A program made the translations under genes and the position numbers. From Pseudomonas viridiflava (GTDB lineage Bacteria > Pseudomonadota > Gammaproteobacteria > Pseudomonadales > Pseudomonadaceae), in NCBI RefSeq assembly GCF_900589395.1, contig NZ_UUIS01000048.1, forward strand, positions 1-64,000: 64,000 bases of DNA. The letters are read 5' to 3'. Positions 32,768 to 42,196 of the stretch are shown here, piece after piece. The notes under the pieces were generated by a model. That model did not search any database and was not told the origin of the DNA. It saw only the letters and a program-made list of their open reading frames with translations. Position 1 is the stretch's first letter, and each line of letters opens with the position of its first letter.

Positions 32768-32918
32768 AAGTCGTTTTCCTGATGATAGGCGAATGATTGA
32801 CGCAGCGATGCTGACCCGGCGGACCCTATGGCTCAGCCTGTCAGAGGCAATAGCAGCTTCCATGCCACAAAAAATAAGCCTTTAAAATCATCAGGTTGTT
32901 AAATTAAAGGCGATATAA

Positions 32919-32934
32919 CGGATCAAATGGTCCG
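32919..32934. promoter_or_regulatory. RutR-like operator upstream of the BMP transporter
   Basis: The sequence GATCAAATGGTC (32921-32932) matches the RutR consensus GACCA-N2-TGGTC with one mismatch (T for C). It lies about 155 bp upstream of the binding-protein gene start. The perfect version occurs between rutR and rutA at 35051-35062, so one regulator may control both. Confidence 0.5.
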
Positions 32935-33038
32935 GTTCGGAGCACTCAGTTTGTGCAGGACGCACGAGAAGCGGGCAGAGGCCGTCATACGGCGGACCTG
33001 CACCTGAGAACCTCAGCAATCAATGCAAGGCTGACCCG

Positions 33039-34091
33039 TCATGGCAAATCATCGCTGTCACCACCGGCCAGCTCACGCTCGATCTGTTCGATGCTGGGCA
33101 AGCTGGTTTGCAGCTCTGCCGGCAGGGATTCCACCAGCTGATACTCCGCCACACCGATGGGGCGGGCATTGTCCCGCAGGGCATATTCGGCCACGACCTT
33201 GTTCTTGCTCTTGCACAGCAGTAGGCCAATCGTAGGGCCATCCTGTGGGTGCTTGAGCTGGGCATCGACGGCCGTGAGGTAAAAACCCAGCTGGCCCAGA
33301 TGCTCGGGCTTGAACTTGCCGGCCTTGAGTTCGATCACTACATAGCAGCGCAACTTGAGGTGATAGAACAGCAGGTCGATGAAGAACTCGTCACCGCCCA
33401 CATCGAGCAGCACCTGCCGACCGACGAAGGCAAAGCCTGCGCCCAGTTCCAGTAGAAACTCGGTGACATGCCTGACCAGGGCGTTTTCGATCTCACGCTC
33501 CTGCGCCTCAAGGGTCAGGCCGAGAAAATCGAAGCGATAAGGATCTTTCAGCGATTCGCGAGCCAGATCAGACTGCGCCTGGGGAAGGTGACTCTCGAAG
33601 TTACTGACGGCCTTGCCACTGCGCTCCAGCAGACGGGCCTCGATCTGCATCACCAGAATGTTGCGCGACCAGTTATGTTCGATGGCCTTGGCGGCATACC
33701 AGCGGCGCGTTTCGGGGCCGGGCAGTTTGTCCAACAGGACCATATTGTGGCCCCAGGGCAATTGTGCAGCAGCCTGTTGCACAAATTCCGCGTCCGGCCA
33801 TGCCTGGGCAAAGGCGCGCATGTACTTGAGGTTGCGCGGTGAGAAGCCCTTCATGTCGGGAAAGGCGGCGCGCAAATCCTGCGCCAGGCGTTCGATGACC
33901 TTGGCGCCCCAGCCCTGCTGTGTCTGCCGGGTCAGGATGTCGTGACCGATCTGCCAGTAAAGCAGCACCAATTCGCGGTTCACCGCCAGGGTGGCACGTT
34001 GCTGGGCCGTATGGATGCGGTGTTTAAGCTCGGTCAGCCAATCGCCGTAGCCTTCAGGTGGCGGGCTCAGGTTGACAGGGGTATCGCTCAT
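33039..34091 (-). CDS. YhcG-like PD-(D/E)XK nuclease (DUF1016)
   Basis: The protein has 350 residues. The N-terminal DUF1016_N helical domain is visible in 'LVLLYWQIGHDILTRQTQQG' and 'GWGAKVIERLAQDLRAAFP'. The C-terminal nuclease domain has 'FFIDLLFYHLKLRCYVVIEL' followed by KAGKF, giving Asp at about 237 and Glu-x-Lys at about 252-254, the PD-(D/E)XK signature. Function is uncertain: the family is widespread, often beside restriction or toxin genes, and is suspected of mobile-element or defence roles. It lies between the transporter promoter and rutR and is not functionally linked to either by sequence. Confidence 0.88.
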   Translation of the reverse strand: MSDTPVNLSPPPEGYGDWLTELKHRIHTAQQRATLAVNRELVLLYWQIGHDILTRQTQQGWGAKVIERLAQDLRAAFPDMKGFSPRNLKYMRAFAQAWPDAEFVQQAAAQLPWGHNMVLLDKLPGPETRRWYAAKAIEHNWSRNILVMQIEARLLERSGKAVSNFESHLPQAQSDLARESLKDPYRFDFLGLTLEAQEREIENALVRHVTEFLLELGAGFAFVGRQVLLDVGGDEFFIDLLFYHLKLRCYVVIELKAGKFKPEHLGQLGFYLTAVDAQLKHPQDGPTIGLLLCKSKNKVVAEYALRDNARPIGVAEYQLVESLPAELQTSLPSIEQIERELAGGDSDDLP

Positions 34092-34121
34092 GGCGTTTCC
34101 CTCGTGGTTCTTGAAGACAGG

Positions 34122-34886
34122 TCAGGGCCGTGGCGCGATGCCTTGGCAAATCAGCGTGCGCAGATTGCCCAGCACCTCGTCGAAAAACACAGGGTCCGCC
34201 AGGGTCTTGCCGGTGATGGCCTGCACTTGGGTGCTGAAGTCGGCGTAATGCTGGGTGGTGCTCCAGATCGAGAAGACCAGATGGTAAGGGTCGACCGGCG
34301 CCAGCCGGCCGGCATCGATCCAGCCCTGGATCACCTCGACCTTGCGCGCCACCATCTCACGCAGGGCCTGTTCGAGCCGGGCCTTGATCAGCGGCGCGCC
34401 CTGCATGATCTCCATGCAGAACAACCGTGACTCGGCCGGGTGGTCGCGCGACAGCTCCAGCTTGACGCGAATGAAGTCGCCAATGGCTTCAAGCGGGTCT
34501 TGCGCAGCGTCAAAGCCGCTGAGCGGCACCAGCCAGATGTCCAGCAGGTGCTCCAACACATGGGTGTAGAGCGCTTCTTTGCTGGCGAAGTAATAAAGCA
34601 GGTTGGTCTTGGACACATCGGCCGCCACGGCGACCTGGTCCAGGCTGGTGCCGTGCATGCCGAACTGCGAGAACAGCTCGAGCGCGGCGTGGATGATCGA
34701 CTCGCGCTTGGCCTTGACCTGGTGCTGGCGGCGCTGTTCGGAGGTGGGACTCATGGCCCGCGGGGTTTTCGCCCTGGCGTTGGGTGCCGGCGTGTCGGTC
34801 TTTTTAACCGCTGCCTTTTTCACCTGTGCCTTCTTTTTGGCCGGCGCCTGGGGCACCTGAGCATCGTCGATGGATTTACTGTTCAC
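34122..34886 (-). CDS. rutR: TetR-family regulator RutR
   Basis: The protein has 254 residues. A lysine/alanine-rich extension of about 50 residues ('KKKAQVKKAAVKK') precedes the TetR helix-turn-helix ('IIHAALELFSQFGMHGTSLD', 'VSKTNLLYYFASKEALYTHV'). The rest matches RutR ('LLDIWLVPLSGFDAAQDPLE', 'RLFCMEIMQGAPLI', 'FSIWSTTQHYADFS'), the uracil/thymine-responsive repressor of pyrimidine degradation. It is divergent from rutA with a perfect operator palindrome between them. The basic extension is longer than in E. coli RutR and may add non-specific DNA affinity (inference). Confidence 0.93.
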   Translation of the reverse strand: MNSKSIDDAQVPQAPAKKKAQVKKAAVKKTDTPAPNARAKTPRAMSPTSEQRRQHQVKAKRESIIHAALELFSQFGMHGTSLDQVAVAADVSKTNLLYYFASKEALYTHVLEHLLDIWLVPLSGFDAAQDPLEAIGDFIRVKLELSRDHPAESRLFCMEIMQGAPLIKARLEQALREMVARKVEVIQGWIDAGRLAPVDPYHLVFSIWSTTQHYADFSTQVQAITGKTLADPVFFDEVLGNLRTLICQGIAPRP

Positions 34887-35048
34887 AGCCAGAACCGTCA
34901 GCCCGAATGAAGGCGCGAGTGTATCAGGCTTGGCTATGGACGACGGACTACGGGCGACGGTGCGCGGCAGGCCGGCTTGAAAATGCCCGCTAATGTTTCA
35001 CACCCCCGGTGTCTCGCCTCAAGAGCGGGCACATCAAACGATCCAAAA

Positions 35049-35064
35049 CAGACCAAGTGGTCCA
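35049..35064. promoter_or_regulatory. RutR operator
   Basis: GACCAAGTGGTC (35051-35062) is a perfect inverted repeat matching the RutR consensus core TTGACCA-N2-TGGTCAA except in the outermost bases. It lies about 120 bp upstream of the rutA start and 165 bp from the rutR start. Confidence 0.75.
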
Positions 35065-35185
35065 CCAAAAAACCATAAAACGACCCAAGGCATTGATATA
35101 AAACAGTAAAAAATAACTGGCACGGCACCTGCAAAACACCATTCGAGACGCATGCACCTGGCTTGCGAAGCGCATGGAGAGGATT

Positions 35186-36310
35186 ATGAAGATTGGTATC
35201 TTTATCCCGATTGGCAATAACGGCTGGTTGATTTCCGAAAACGCACCGCAATACAAACCGACCTTCGAGCTGAACAAACAGATCACCCTGGCCGCCGAGC
35301 ACTACGGCTTCGACTTTGCCCTGTCGATGATCAAGTTGCGCGGCTTTGGCGGCAAGACCGAATTCTGGGACCACAACCTTGAGTCCTTCACGCTCATGGC
35401 CGGGCTGGCGGCAGTCACCAGCCGCATCCAGCTGTTTGCCACTGCCGCCTCGCTGGTGCTGCCGCCAGCCATCGTGGCGCGCATGGCCGCCACGGTCGAC
35501 TCCATTGCCAACGGCCGCTTCGGCGTCAACCTGGTCACCGGCTGGCAGCGGCCGGAGTATTCGCAGATGGGTCTGTGGCCGGGCGACGAATTCTTCGGCA
35601 ATCGCTACGAGTACCTGTCCGAGTACATCCAGGTGCTGCGCGATCTGTGGGCCACCGGCCAATCCGACTTCAAGGGCGCGCACTTCCAGATGGACGACTG
35701 CCGCGTCAGCCCGCGTCCGCAGGCTGACATGAAAGTCATCTGCGCCGGGCAAAGCGATGCCGGCATGGAATTCTCGGCCAAACATGCCGACCACAACTTC
35801 TGCTTTGGCAAAGGTGTGAACACCCCCAAGGCCTTCGCCCCCGCCGCCCAGAAACTGATCGAAGCCAGCCGCCTGACCGGGCGTGATGTCAGCACCTTCG
35901 TCCTGATGATGGTCATTGCCGACGAGACCGACGAAGCCGCCCGCGCCAAGTGGGAGCACTACAAGGCCGGGGTCGACGAAGAAGCCGTGGCCTGGCTGGG
36001 CGTGCAAGGCGCAGTCGACAAGAAGGCCGACAGCAACGTGCGGCAAATGGCCGACCCGACCTCGGCGGTCAATATCAACATGGGCACTCTGGTGGGCTCG
36101 TATGAATCGGTCGCCCGCATGCTTGATGAAGTGGCCGAGGTCGAGGGCACCGAAGGCGTGCTGCTGACCTTCGATCACTTTGTCGAGGGTGTCGAAGCCT
36201 TCGGCCAGCGCATCCAGCCGCTGATGAAAAGCCGCCTCGACGCCCTGACGCCGGTGCCTTCCCGGGTCGGCCAGCCGGTCATGGACCTGAGCATGGGAGC
36301 CGCCTCATGA
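35186..36310 (+). CDS. rutA: Pyrimidine monooxygenase RutA
   Basis: The protein is 374 residues from ATG 35186, with GGAGAGG just upstream. It opens [17 protein letters not shown] and contains '[20 protein letters not shown]' and '[20 protein letters not shown]', hallmarks of the luciferase-like flavin-dependent monooxygenase fold. With FMNH2 and oxygen it opens the uracil ring between N3 and C4 to ureidoacrylate (peracid). FMN must be supplied reduced by RutF. Its stop overlaps the rutB start in ATGA. Confidence 0.95.
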   Translation: MKIGIFIPIGNNGWLISENAPQYKPTFELNKQITLAAEHYGFDFALSMIKLRGFGGKTEFWDHNLESFTLMAGLAAVTSRIQLFATAASLVLPPAIVARMAATVDSIANGRFGVNLVTGWQRPEYSQMGLWPGDEFFGNRYEYLSEYIQVLRDLWATGQSDFKGAHFQMDDCRVSPRPQADMKVICAGQSDAGMEFSAKHADHNFCFGKGVNTPKAFAPAAQKLIEASRLTGRDVSTFVLMMVIADETDEAARAKWEHYKAGVDEEAVAWLGVQGAVDKKADSNVRQMADPTSAVNINMGTLVGSYESVARMLDEVAEVEGTEGVLLTFDHFVEGVEAFGQRIQPLMKSRLDALTPVPSRVGQPVMDLSMGAAS

Positions 36311-37053
36311 GTGCTGAAAAGAACGTGACCCTTTCTTCGACCACGCCGGCCGGTATTGCCCAGGTCGGCGGCGGCCAGCCCTGGGTGCTGAGCGCTCGAC
36401 CCGAGCCTCTGTACCTGCACGCCTCGAACACTGCACTGGTGGTGGTCGACATGCAGAATGCCTACGCCTCGCCGGGCGGCTATGTCGACTCGGCCGGCTT
36501 CGACATTTCCGGTGCCCGCTCGGTGATCGCCAGGGTGGGCCAGGCGCTGGAAGCGGCGCGGGCCGCCGGCCTCAGCGTGGTGTACCTGCAAAACGGCTGG
36601 GACGCCGGCTATGTCGAGGCCGGCGGTCCCGGCTCGCCCAACTGGTACAAGTCCAACGCCCTGAAGACCATGCGCAAGTACCCCGAGCTGCACGGCCGTT
36701 TTCTGGCCAAGGGCGGCTGGGACTACGAGATCGTCGATGAACTCACCCCGCAACCGGGCGACCTGGTGGTGCCCAAGACTCGCTACAGCGGTTTCTTCAA
36801 CAGCACGCTCGACAGCACCCTGCGCGCCCGTGGCATCAGGAACCTGGTGTTCACCGGCATTGCCACCAATGTCTGTGTAGAAGCCACGCTGCGCGATGCC
36901 TTTCACCTTGAATACTTCGGCGTGATGCTCGAAGACGCCACCCATGAACTGGGCGGGGCGGTGATTCAATCGAGCTCGGTCTACAACATCGAGACCTTCT
37001 TTGGCTGGGTGTCCACGGTGGAGCACTTTGTCAGCGCCGTGACCGCCAACTGA
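36307..37053 (+). CDS. rutB: Ureidoacrylate amidohydrolase RutB
   Basis: The 248-residue protein belongs to the isochorismatase-like cysteine hydrolase family. It has '[20 protein letters not shown]' with the catalytic Asp, '[18 protein letters not shown]' with the catalytic Lys, and '[20 protein letters not shown]' with the nucleophilic Cys. It cleaves ureidoacrylate to aminoacrylate, releasing carbamate (CO2 and ammonia). It is translationally coupled to rutA. Confidence 0.95.
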   Translation: MSAEKNVTLSSTTPAGIAQVGGGQPWVLSARPEPLYLHASNTALVVVDMQNAYASPGGYVDSAGFDISGARSVIARVGQALEAARAAGLSVVYLQNGWDAGYVEAGGPGSPNWYKSNALKTMRKYPELHGRFLAKGGWDYEIVDELTPQPGDLVVPKTRYSGFFNSTLDSTLRARGIRNLVFTGIATNVCVEATLRDAFHLEYFGVMLEDATHELGGAVIQSSSVYNIETFFGWVSTVEHFVSAVTAN

Positions 37054-37084
37054 TCCGTTCATTGTTCATTCTGGAGACTCACCC

Positions 37085-37477
37085 ATGCCCAAGACCATCA
37101 TCACCCCGCCCGGCACCGGCACCCCACTGGCGCCGTTCGTGCCCGGCACCCTGGCCGACAATATCCTGTATGTGTCCGGCACCCTACCCTTCGACCACGA
37201 CAATAACGTCGTGCACGTGGGCGATGCCGCCGCGCAGACGCGCCATGTATTGAACACCATCAAACGCGTGATCGAGACCGCCGGCGGCACGATGGATGAC
37301 GTGACCTTCAACCATGTGTTCCTGCGCCACTGGGAGGATTACGCGGCCATCAATACGGTGTACGCCGAGTTCTTTCCCGGTGAGAAGCCGGCGCGTTATT
37401 GCATCCAGTGCGGACTGGTCAAGGCCGATGCCCTGATCGAAATCGCCAGCGTGGCGCACCTCGGCAAAGGCGCTTGA
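37085..37477 (+). CDS. rutC: Aminoacrylate deaminase RutC (RidA family)
   Basis: The protein has 130 residues and the YjgF/YER057c/RidA trimer fold: '[20 protein letters not shown]', '[20 protein letters not shown]' and '[20 protein letters not shown]' with the conserved strand. It hastens loss of the enamine/imine of aminoacrylate. It follows rutB by 31 bp with GGAG upstream and is followed at once by rutD. Confidence 0.93.
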   Translation: MPKTIITPPGTGTPLAPFVPGTLADNILYVSGTLPFDHDNNVVHVGDAAAQTRHVLNTIKRVIETAGGTMDDVTFNHVFLRHWEDYAAINTVYAEFFPGEKPARYCIQCGLVKADALIEIASVAHLGKGA

Positions 37478-37479
37478 GC

Positions 37480-38280
37480 ATGCGCCTGTACACCGAAGTT
37501 CACGGGCCGGCCGACGCTGAAGCGGTGCTGCTGTCGTCAGGCCTGGGCGGCTCGGCCGGCTACTGGTCGGTGCAGATACCGGCACTGGTCGCGGCCGGCT
37601 ACAAGGTCATCGCCTACGACCAGCGCGGCACCGGCCGCAGCGCGCAGGCGCTGCCCGATGGCTACCGGATCGAGCACATGGCCGATGATGTGCAAGCGGT
37701 GCTGGAAGCCACGCAGACTGAGCGCTGCCACCTCATAGGCCATGCCCTGGGCGGCCTGGTCGGCCTGCAACTGGCGCTCGATGCGCCGACACGCGTGCGC
37801 AGCCTGACCCTGATCAATGCCTGGTCGCAGCCCAATCCGCACTCGGCGCGCTGCTTCGAGGCGCGGCTGGGGTTGCTCGACGCACTGGGCCCGCGGGCCT
37901 ATGTCGAGGCGCAGCCGATCTTTCTGTACCCGGCCAGTTGGTGCGTCGCCCACGCCGCGCAGGTACAGGCCGAGGTGGAGCATGCCTGTGCGCATTTTCC
38001 GGGAGCCGCCACCCTGAAGGCCCGCATTGGTGCCTTGCGCGCGTTCGATGTGGCGCAGCGCCTGAGCGAAATCCGGGTGCCGACGCTGGTCAGCACCGCC
38101 CGGGACGATGTGCTGGTGCCCTGGACCTGTTCGCAGTACCTGGCGCAGCACTTGCCCCATGCCACGCTGCACACCGTCGACCACGGCGCGCATGCCCACA
38201 ACCTCACCGCAGCCGATGATTTCAACGCCGCGCTGCTGTCGTTTCTCGCCGCCCAGCCCACCGCAGAGGCCACGCCATGA
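37480..38280 (+). CDS. rutD: Alpha/beta hydrolase RutD
   Basis: The protein is 266 residues from ATG 37480, two bases after the rutC stop. The alpha/beta-hydrolase fold is visible in '[20 protein letters not shown]', '[20 protein letters not shown]' and '[20 protein letters not shown]', with a late His in '[12 protein letters not shown]'. In place of the nucleophile Ser, the elbow reads GHALGG (Ala), a deviation shared with some RutD proteins. RutD accelerates aminoacrylate hydrolysis to malonic semialdehyde. The stop overlaps rutF (ATGA). Confidence 0.92.
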   Translation: MRLYTEVHGPADAEAVLLSSGLGGSAGYWSVQIPALVAAGYKVIAYDQRGTGRSAQALPDGYRIEHMADDVQAVLEATQTERCHLIGHALGGLVGLQLALDAPTRVRSLTLINAWSQPNPHSARCFEARLGLLDALGPRAYVEAQPIFLYPASWCVAHAAQVQAEVEHACAHFPGAATLKARIGALRAFDVAQRLSEIRVPTLVSTARDDVLVPWTCSQYLAQHLPHATLHTVDHGAHAHNLTAADDFNAALLSFLAAQPTAEATP

Positions 38281-38774
38281 TCGATTCCGCACCCAGCAAG
38301 AACGACTTTCGCAACGCCATGGCGCGCCTGGGCGCCGCCGTCAACGTCATCACCACCGATGGCCCGGCCGGGCGCGCCGGCTTTACCGCCTCGGCGGTGT
38401 GCAGCGTCACCGACGAGCCGCCCAGCCTGCTGGTGTGCCTGAACCGCAGCGCGTCGGTGTACAAAACCTTCAAGGCCAATGGCGTGTTGTGCGTCAACGT
38501 GCTCGGCGCCGGCCACCAGGCAATCTCCAACCTGTTCGGCGGCAAGACGCCCATGGCTGAGCGCTTTGCCGCGGCCCGCTGGACACAAGGCCCGTCCGGC
38601 TCGCCGATCCTGCAAGAGGCCAGCGTGTCGTTCGACTGCCGCCTGAGCCAGATCACCGAAGTCGGCACCCACGACGTGCTGGTGTGCGAAGTGGTCGCCA
38701 TCACCACCAGCGAACAGGCGCAGAGCCTGATCTATTTCAACCGCCAGTACCACGAACTGCAGGCCAGCGCCTGA
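38277..38774 (+). CDS. rutF: Flavin reductase RutF
   Basis: The protein has 165 residues and the flavin-reductase-like split barrel ('[20 protein letters not shown]', '[20 protein letters not shown]', '[20 protein letters not shown]'). It uses NADH or NADPH to supply reduced FMN to RutA. It is the last gene of the rutABCDF operon here; a palindromic repeat follows 31 bp later. Confidence 0.93.
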   Translation: MIDSAPSKNDFRNAMARLGAAVNVITTDGPAGRAGFTASAVCSVTDEPPSLLVCLNRSASVYKTFKANGVLCVNVLGAGHQAISNLFGGKTPMAERFAAARWTQGPSGSPILQEASVSFDCRLSQITEVGTHDVLVCEVVAITTSEQAQSLIYFNRQYHELQASA

Positions 38775-38805
38775 GCGGATCGGCACAAAATCCATTGGCA
38801 CCCGG

Positions 38806-39736
<931 letters not shown>

Positions 39737-39802
39737 GCCTCATAGAACTGACGCACGCATGCGGCTAACGCTTGGTCGTTAGCGGTCAGGAGCGTGCAGG
39801 CC

Positions 39803-39830
39803 TCTTCGCGGCTAAAGCCGCTCCTACCGT
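39803..39830. repeat. Single REP-like palindrome
   Basis: GCGGCTAAAGCCGCTCCTAC (39808-39827) is one copy of the common REP core also seen at 28034. It lies just beyond the stop codon of the 39824-40477 gene. Confidence 0.6.
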
Positions 39831-40477
39831 TCGCCGCGCTCCAGCCGGTGCAGGCCGTGCCGCCCTTCATCCCACAAATAACCGCCGAGCTTGGAGACGC
39901 TGGTCAGCCATTCGCTGCGCTCGCCGTCGATCAGCAGGATGACCCGGCGGTTGCTGACAAAGTCGCCGTCGAAGCTCATCGAATACTGCTCGATCTGCAA
40001 GCGTCCACCCGGCGCCAGCTCGGCGGAGCCGGCGATGCCATCGGCAAAGGCATTGCCCGAGCGCTGGTACTCATCGATGCCGTCGTCGGTGCTGGCAAAG
40101 GCATACAGGCGCCGGCCCAGGTAAGTGATGCGCTGCTCGCTGCGGTTGACCAGCCACACCGGCTGCTTGTCCGAGCAGCGAGAGAAATACGCAATGGCCA
40201 GGTACAACCCCGGCGGCGCTTCTTGCTCCCAGGCCTGCAAATTGGCCTGGGCGATCAGGTCGGCGTGTTGGGCGCGACGGGCCGACAGCACATCAAAGGC
40301 ATCGTCGTCGGCCCGCGGGCGCAGGCCGTGGAAAGACTCCAGGGCGTCGCAGGCGCAGTTGAGCCGGGCATAGCGGGCCAGCTCGGCGCTGTGCTGCTGC
40401 GCCACATGCGGGTGGCATTCTTCGACCAGGCGGGTGGTCAGGCTTAACACCGCATCGCGGATCGGCTGACGGATCAT
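39824..40477 (-). CDS. Hypothetical protein (217 aa)
   Basis: I do not recognise the family. The N-terminal half is helical ('IRDAVLSLTTRLVEECHPHV'), and the C-terminal half alternates strands ('PVWLVNRSEQRITYLGRRLY', 'IEQYSMSFDGDFVSNRRVIL'). No signal peptide or membrane segment. The tail 'GYLWDEGRHGLHRLERG' is aromatic and basic. It is convergent with ydfG and not obviously in an operon. Confidence 0.65.
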   Translation of the reverse strand: MIRQPIRDAVLSLTTRLVEECHPHVAQQHSAELARYARLNCACDALESFHGLRPRADDDAFDVLSARRAQHADLIAQANLQAWEQEAPPGLYLAIAYFSRCSDKQPVWLVNRSEQRITYLGRRLYAFASTDDGIDEYQRSGNAFADGIAGSAELAPGGRLQIEQYSMSFDGDFVSNRRVILLIDGERSEWLTSVSKLGGYLWDEGRHGLHRLERGER

Positions 40478-40579
40478 GGCACTTCCTTGAAGTCCTGGGT
40501 CGGTAACGAAATGTACGCCCTTTAGGGGCCAGGCCCAACGATTGTGTCGGGGTACGTGTTACCGACACAGAACCTCAGG

Positions 40580-41671
40580 TCATGGGGCGGCCTTCAACGC
40601 GCCCTGCACCTGTGCCAGCGACCCCTTGGACGAGCCAGGCTGCACCTTGAGTGCGGTGGTCTTGCCACGGATCACCACGTCCATGCCTTTTACCGCACCC
40701 TGCGCATCGCCCAGGATGCGGTAAGTGGTGTCGCCGCGCACAAAGCTGAGCACCTGTGCGCTACTGTCCAGCTCAAAACGCTCGGTCTCTTGTTCGGGAT
40801 ACAGCAGGCTGACCTCGTTCTTGCTGTCGACCGCCGCGTAATACACCCGCTCGCCGGGGGCCGAACGAAACAGGACGATGCGCTTGCCGGACGGCGCCAG
40901 CCGGAACGCCAGCAGTTCCTGGCGCTGCTCGTCGTCTTCCCAGAGCGTGCGCTCGACGCCATCCGCGACCATCTTGCCGTTGCGGTTCACCGATTGGCTT
41001 TCGCGGGCCAGGCCCGAGGAGCTGGTCTGGTCGATCACCGTCTCACGCTCCATGACCGGCTCGCCGTCCTTGATGATGTAGGTGGCGAACCAGTGGGTGC
41101 AGCAGCCGTCCTTGGTCATGGTCTTCACGCGACGGGCCTGTTCGTCAACCTGGAACAGGCCGCAGTAGTCCTGCGCCAGTTGGGTGAAGGCCGCGCTGTG
41201 GCGAAAGCCGTGTTCGGTGCCGACGAACACCTCGAACGAAGGCCCGTGGTAGCAACTGTTCTGGCCGTCCATAACCGCCAGGTCCTTGATGCCGTCGAAG
41301 TTGAAGTCCTTGTAGATGAGCACGCTCTGCTCGCCATACGGCAGTTGCTGGACATTGGCCTTGACCTCACCGCCGGGGTTGACGTCCAGCACCAGCTCAT
41401 CGGAACGAACCTCGAACAGCGGCGCGGGATTTTGCCGGTCGAAGACGCGGATGATGCCGGGGCGGAACACTTCGTCGTTGTCGGCGATTTCCAGGGTGGC
41501 GCGGTACTGTTTCGAAAAATCCTGCAAGGCGTAGGTCTTGCGGGCCGTCGCCTCGAAGGCGGGCACATCCATTTCGCCATAACCGGTGACCGGCATGATG
41601 GCGCTGGCGCTCATCGACAGCAGCAGGCCGGCCAGCAGCGTGAGGGTGCGTTGAGTGATTGAAAACGGCAT
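40580..41671 (-). CDS. Exported XAC2610-related protein of unknown function
   Basis: The protein has 363 residues and a signal peptide (MPFSITQRTLTLLAGLLLSM, cleavage after 'SASA'). The region 'VLIYKDFNFDGIKDLAVMDG' is an FG-GAP-like, calcium-binding type D-x-N-x-D-G motif, and 'TKDGCCTHWFATYIIKDGEP' is the cysteine pair seen in the XAC2610 group. Strands in the C-terminal half suggest a beta-rich periplasmic or surface protein. Function unknown. Confidence 0.7.
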   Translation of the reverse strand: MPFSITQRTLTLLAGLLLSMSASAIMPVTGYGEMDVPAFEATARKTYALQDFSKQYRATLEIADNDEVFRPGIIRVFDRQNPAPLFEVRSDELVLDVNPGGEVKANVQQLPYGEQSVLIYKDFNFDGIKDLAVMDGQNSCYHGPSFEVFVGTEHGFRHSAAFTQLAQDYCGLFQVDEQARRVKTMTKDGCCTHWFATYIIKDGEPVMERETVIDQTSSSGLARESQSVNRNGKMVADGVERTLWEDDEQRQELLAFRLAPSGKRIVLFRSAPGERVYYAAVDSKNEVSLLYPEQETERFELDSSAQVLSFVRGDTTYRILGDAQGAVKGMDVVIRGKTTALKVQPGSSKGSLAQVQGALKAAP

Positions 41672-41734
41672 GACTGTATTCCTGTCGATAAGGATGGCGT
41701 GACGCGCTGTCGCCTGACAAACACTGGACCGGCT

Positions 41735-41942
41735 GTAGGAGCGCGCTCTGCCCGCGACCGAGTGCGCAGCGCTCGCAAAATCTGCGAAACGCTACACATT
41801 TACGATCTGAAAGTCTGCGAAACGCCACACATTTACGATCTGAAAGTCTGCGAAACGCCACACATTTACGATCTGAAAGTCTGCGAAACGCCACAATTTT
41901 ACGACTGCTCACGCAGCCGGTCGCGGGCAAGCGCGCTCCTAC
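41735..41942. repeat. Modular palindromic intergenic element, copy 4 (expanded)
   Basis: 208 bp. The arms are as in the other copies (GTAGGAGCGCGCTCTGCCCG ... GCGGGCAAGCGCGCTCCTAC). The centre carries four GCGAAACGC(T/C)ACA units, three of them parts of an exact or near-exact 33-bp tandem (starting at 41779, 41812 and 41845) with 'ATTTACGATCTGAAAG' linking units. This shows the internal unit can expand. Confidence 0.92.
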
Positions 41943-41943
41943 A

Positions 41944-42150
41944 GCACCATGACCGTGGTGTCGTTGGAGCACCATGACCGTGGTGTCGTTGGAGCACCAT
42001 GACCGTGGTGTCGTTGGAGCACCATGACCGTGGTGTCGTTGGGGCACCATGACCATGGTGGCGTTGGGGCACCATGACCGTGGTGTCGTTGGGGCACCAT
42101 GACCGTGGTGTCGTTGGGGCACCATGACCGTGGTGTCGTTGGGGGCACCA
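41944..42150. repeat. 25-bp minisatellite, eight copies
   Basis: Units begin at 41944, 41969, 41994, 42019, 42044, 42069, 42094 and 42119, followed by a partial copy. Each holds GCACCATGACCGTGGTG, which is itself an inverted repeat (CACCA/TGGTG), then TCGTTGG. The copy at 42044 differs (CCATGGTGG). A G/A change after GTTGG separates the first four copies from the later ones. It abuts the palindromic element at 41735 and a terminator. Because 25 is not a multiple of three and no stops occur, long open frames across it are artefacts. Confidence 0.95.
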
Positions 42151-42152
42151 TG

Positions 42153-42180
42153 AAAAAGGACCGCCGAGGCGGTCCTTTTT
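42153..42180 (-). terminator. Rho-independent terminator for the carboxynorspermidine genes
   Basis: GGACCGCC (42158-42165) and GGCGGTCC (42168-42175) form a perfect 8-bp stem with a two-base loop, flanked by A5 and T5 so it can work in both directions. It lies 17 bp beyond the stop of the dehydrogenase gene. Confidence 0.9.
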
Positions 42181-42196
42181 ATCCAGCGGCGCAACC

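Noticed and set aside
41944..42150. CRISPR-like array
   Set aside because: The 25-bp units are directly adjacent with no unique spacers and no cas genes nearby.
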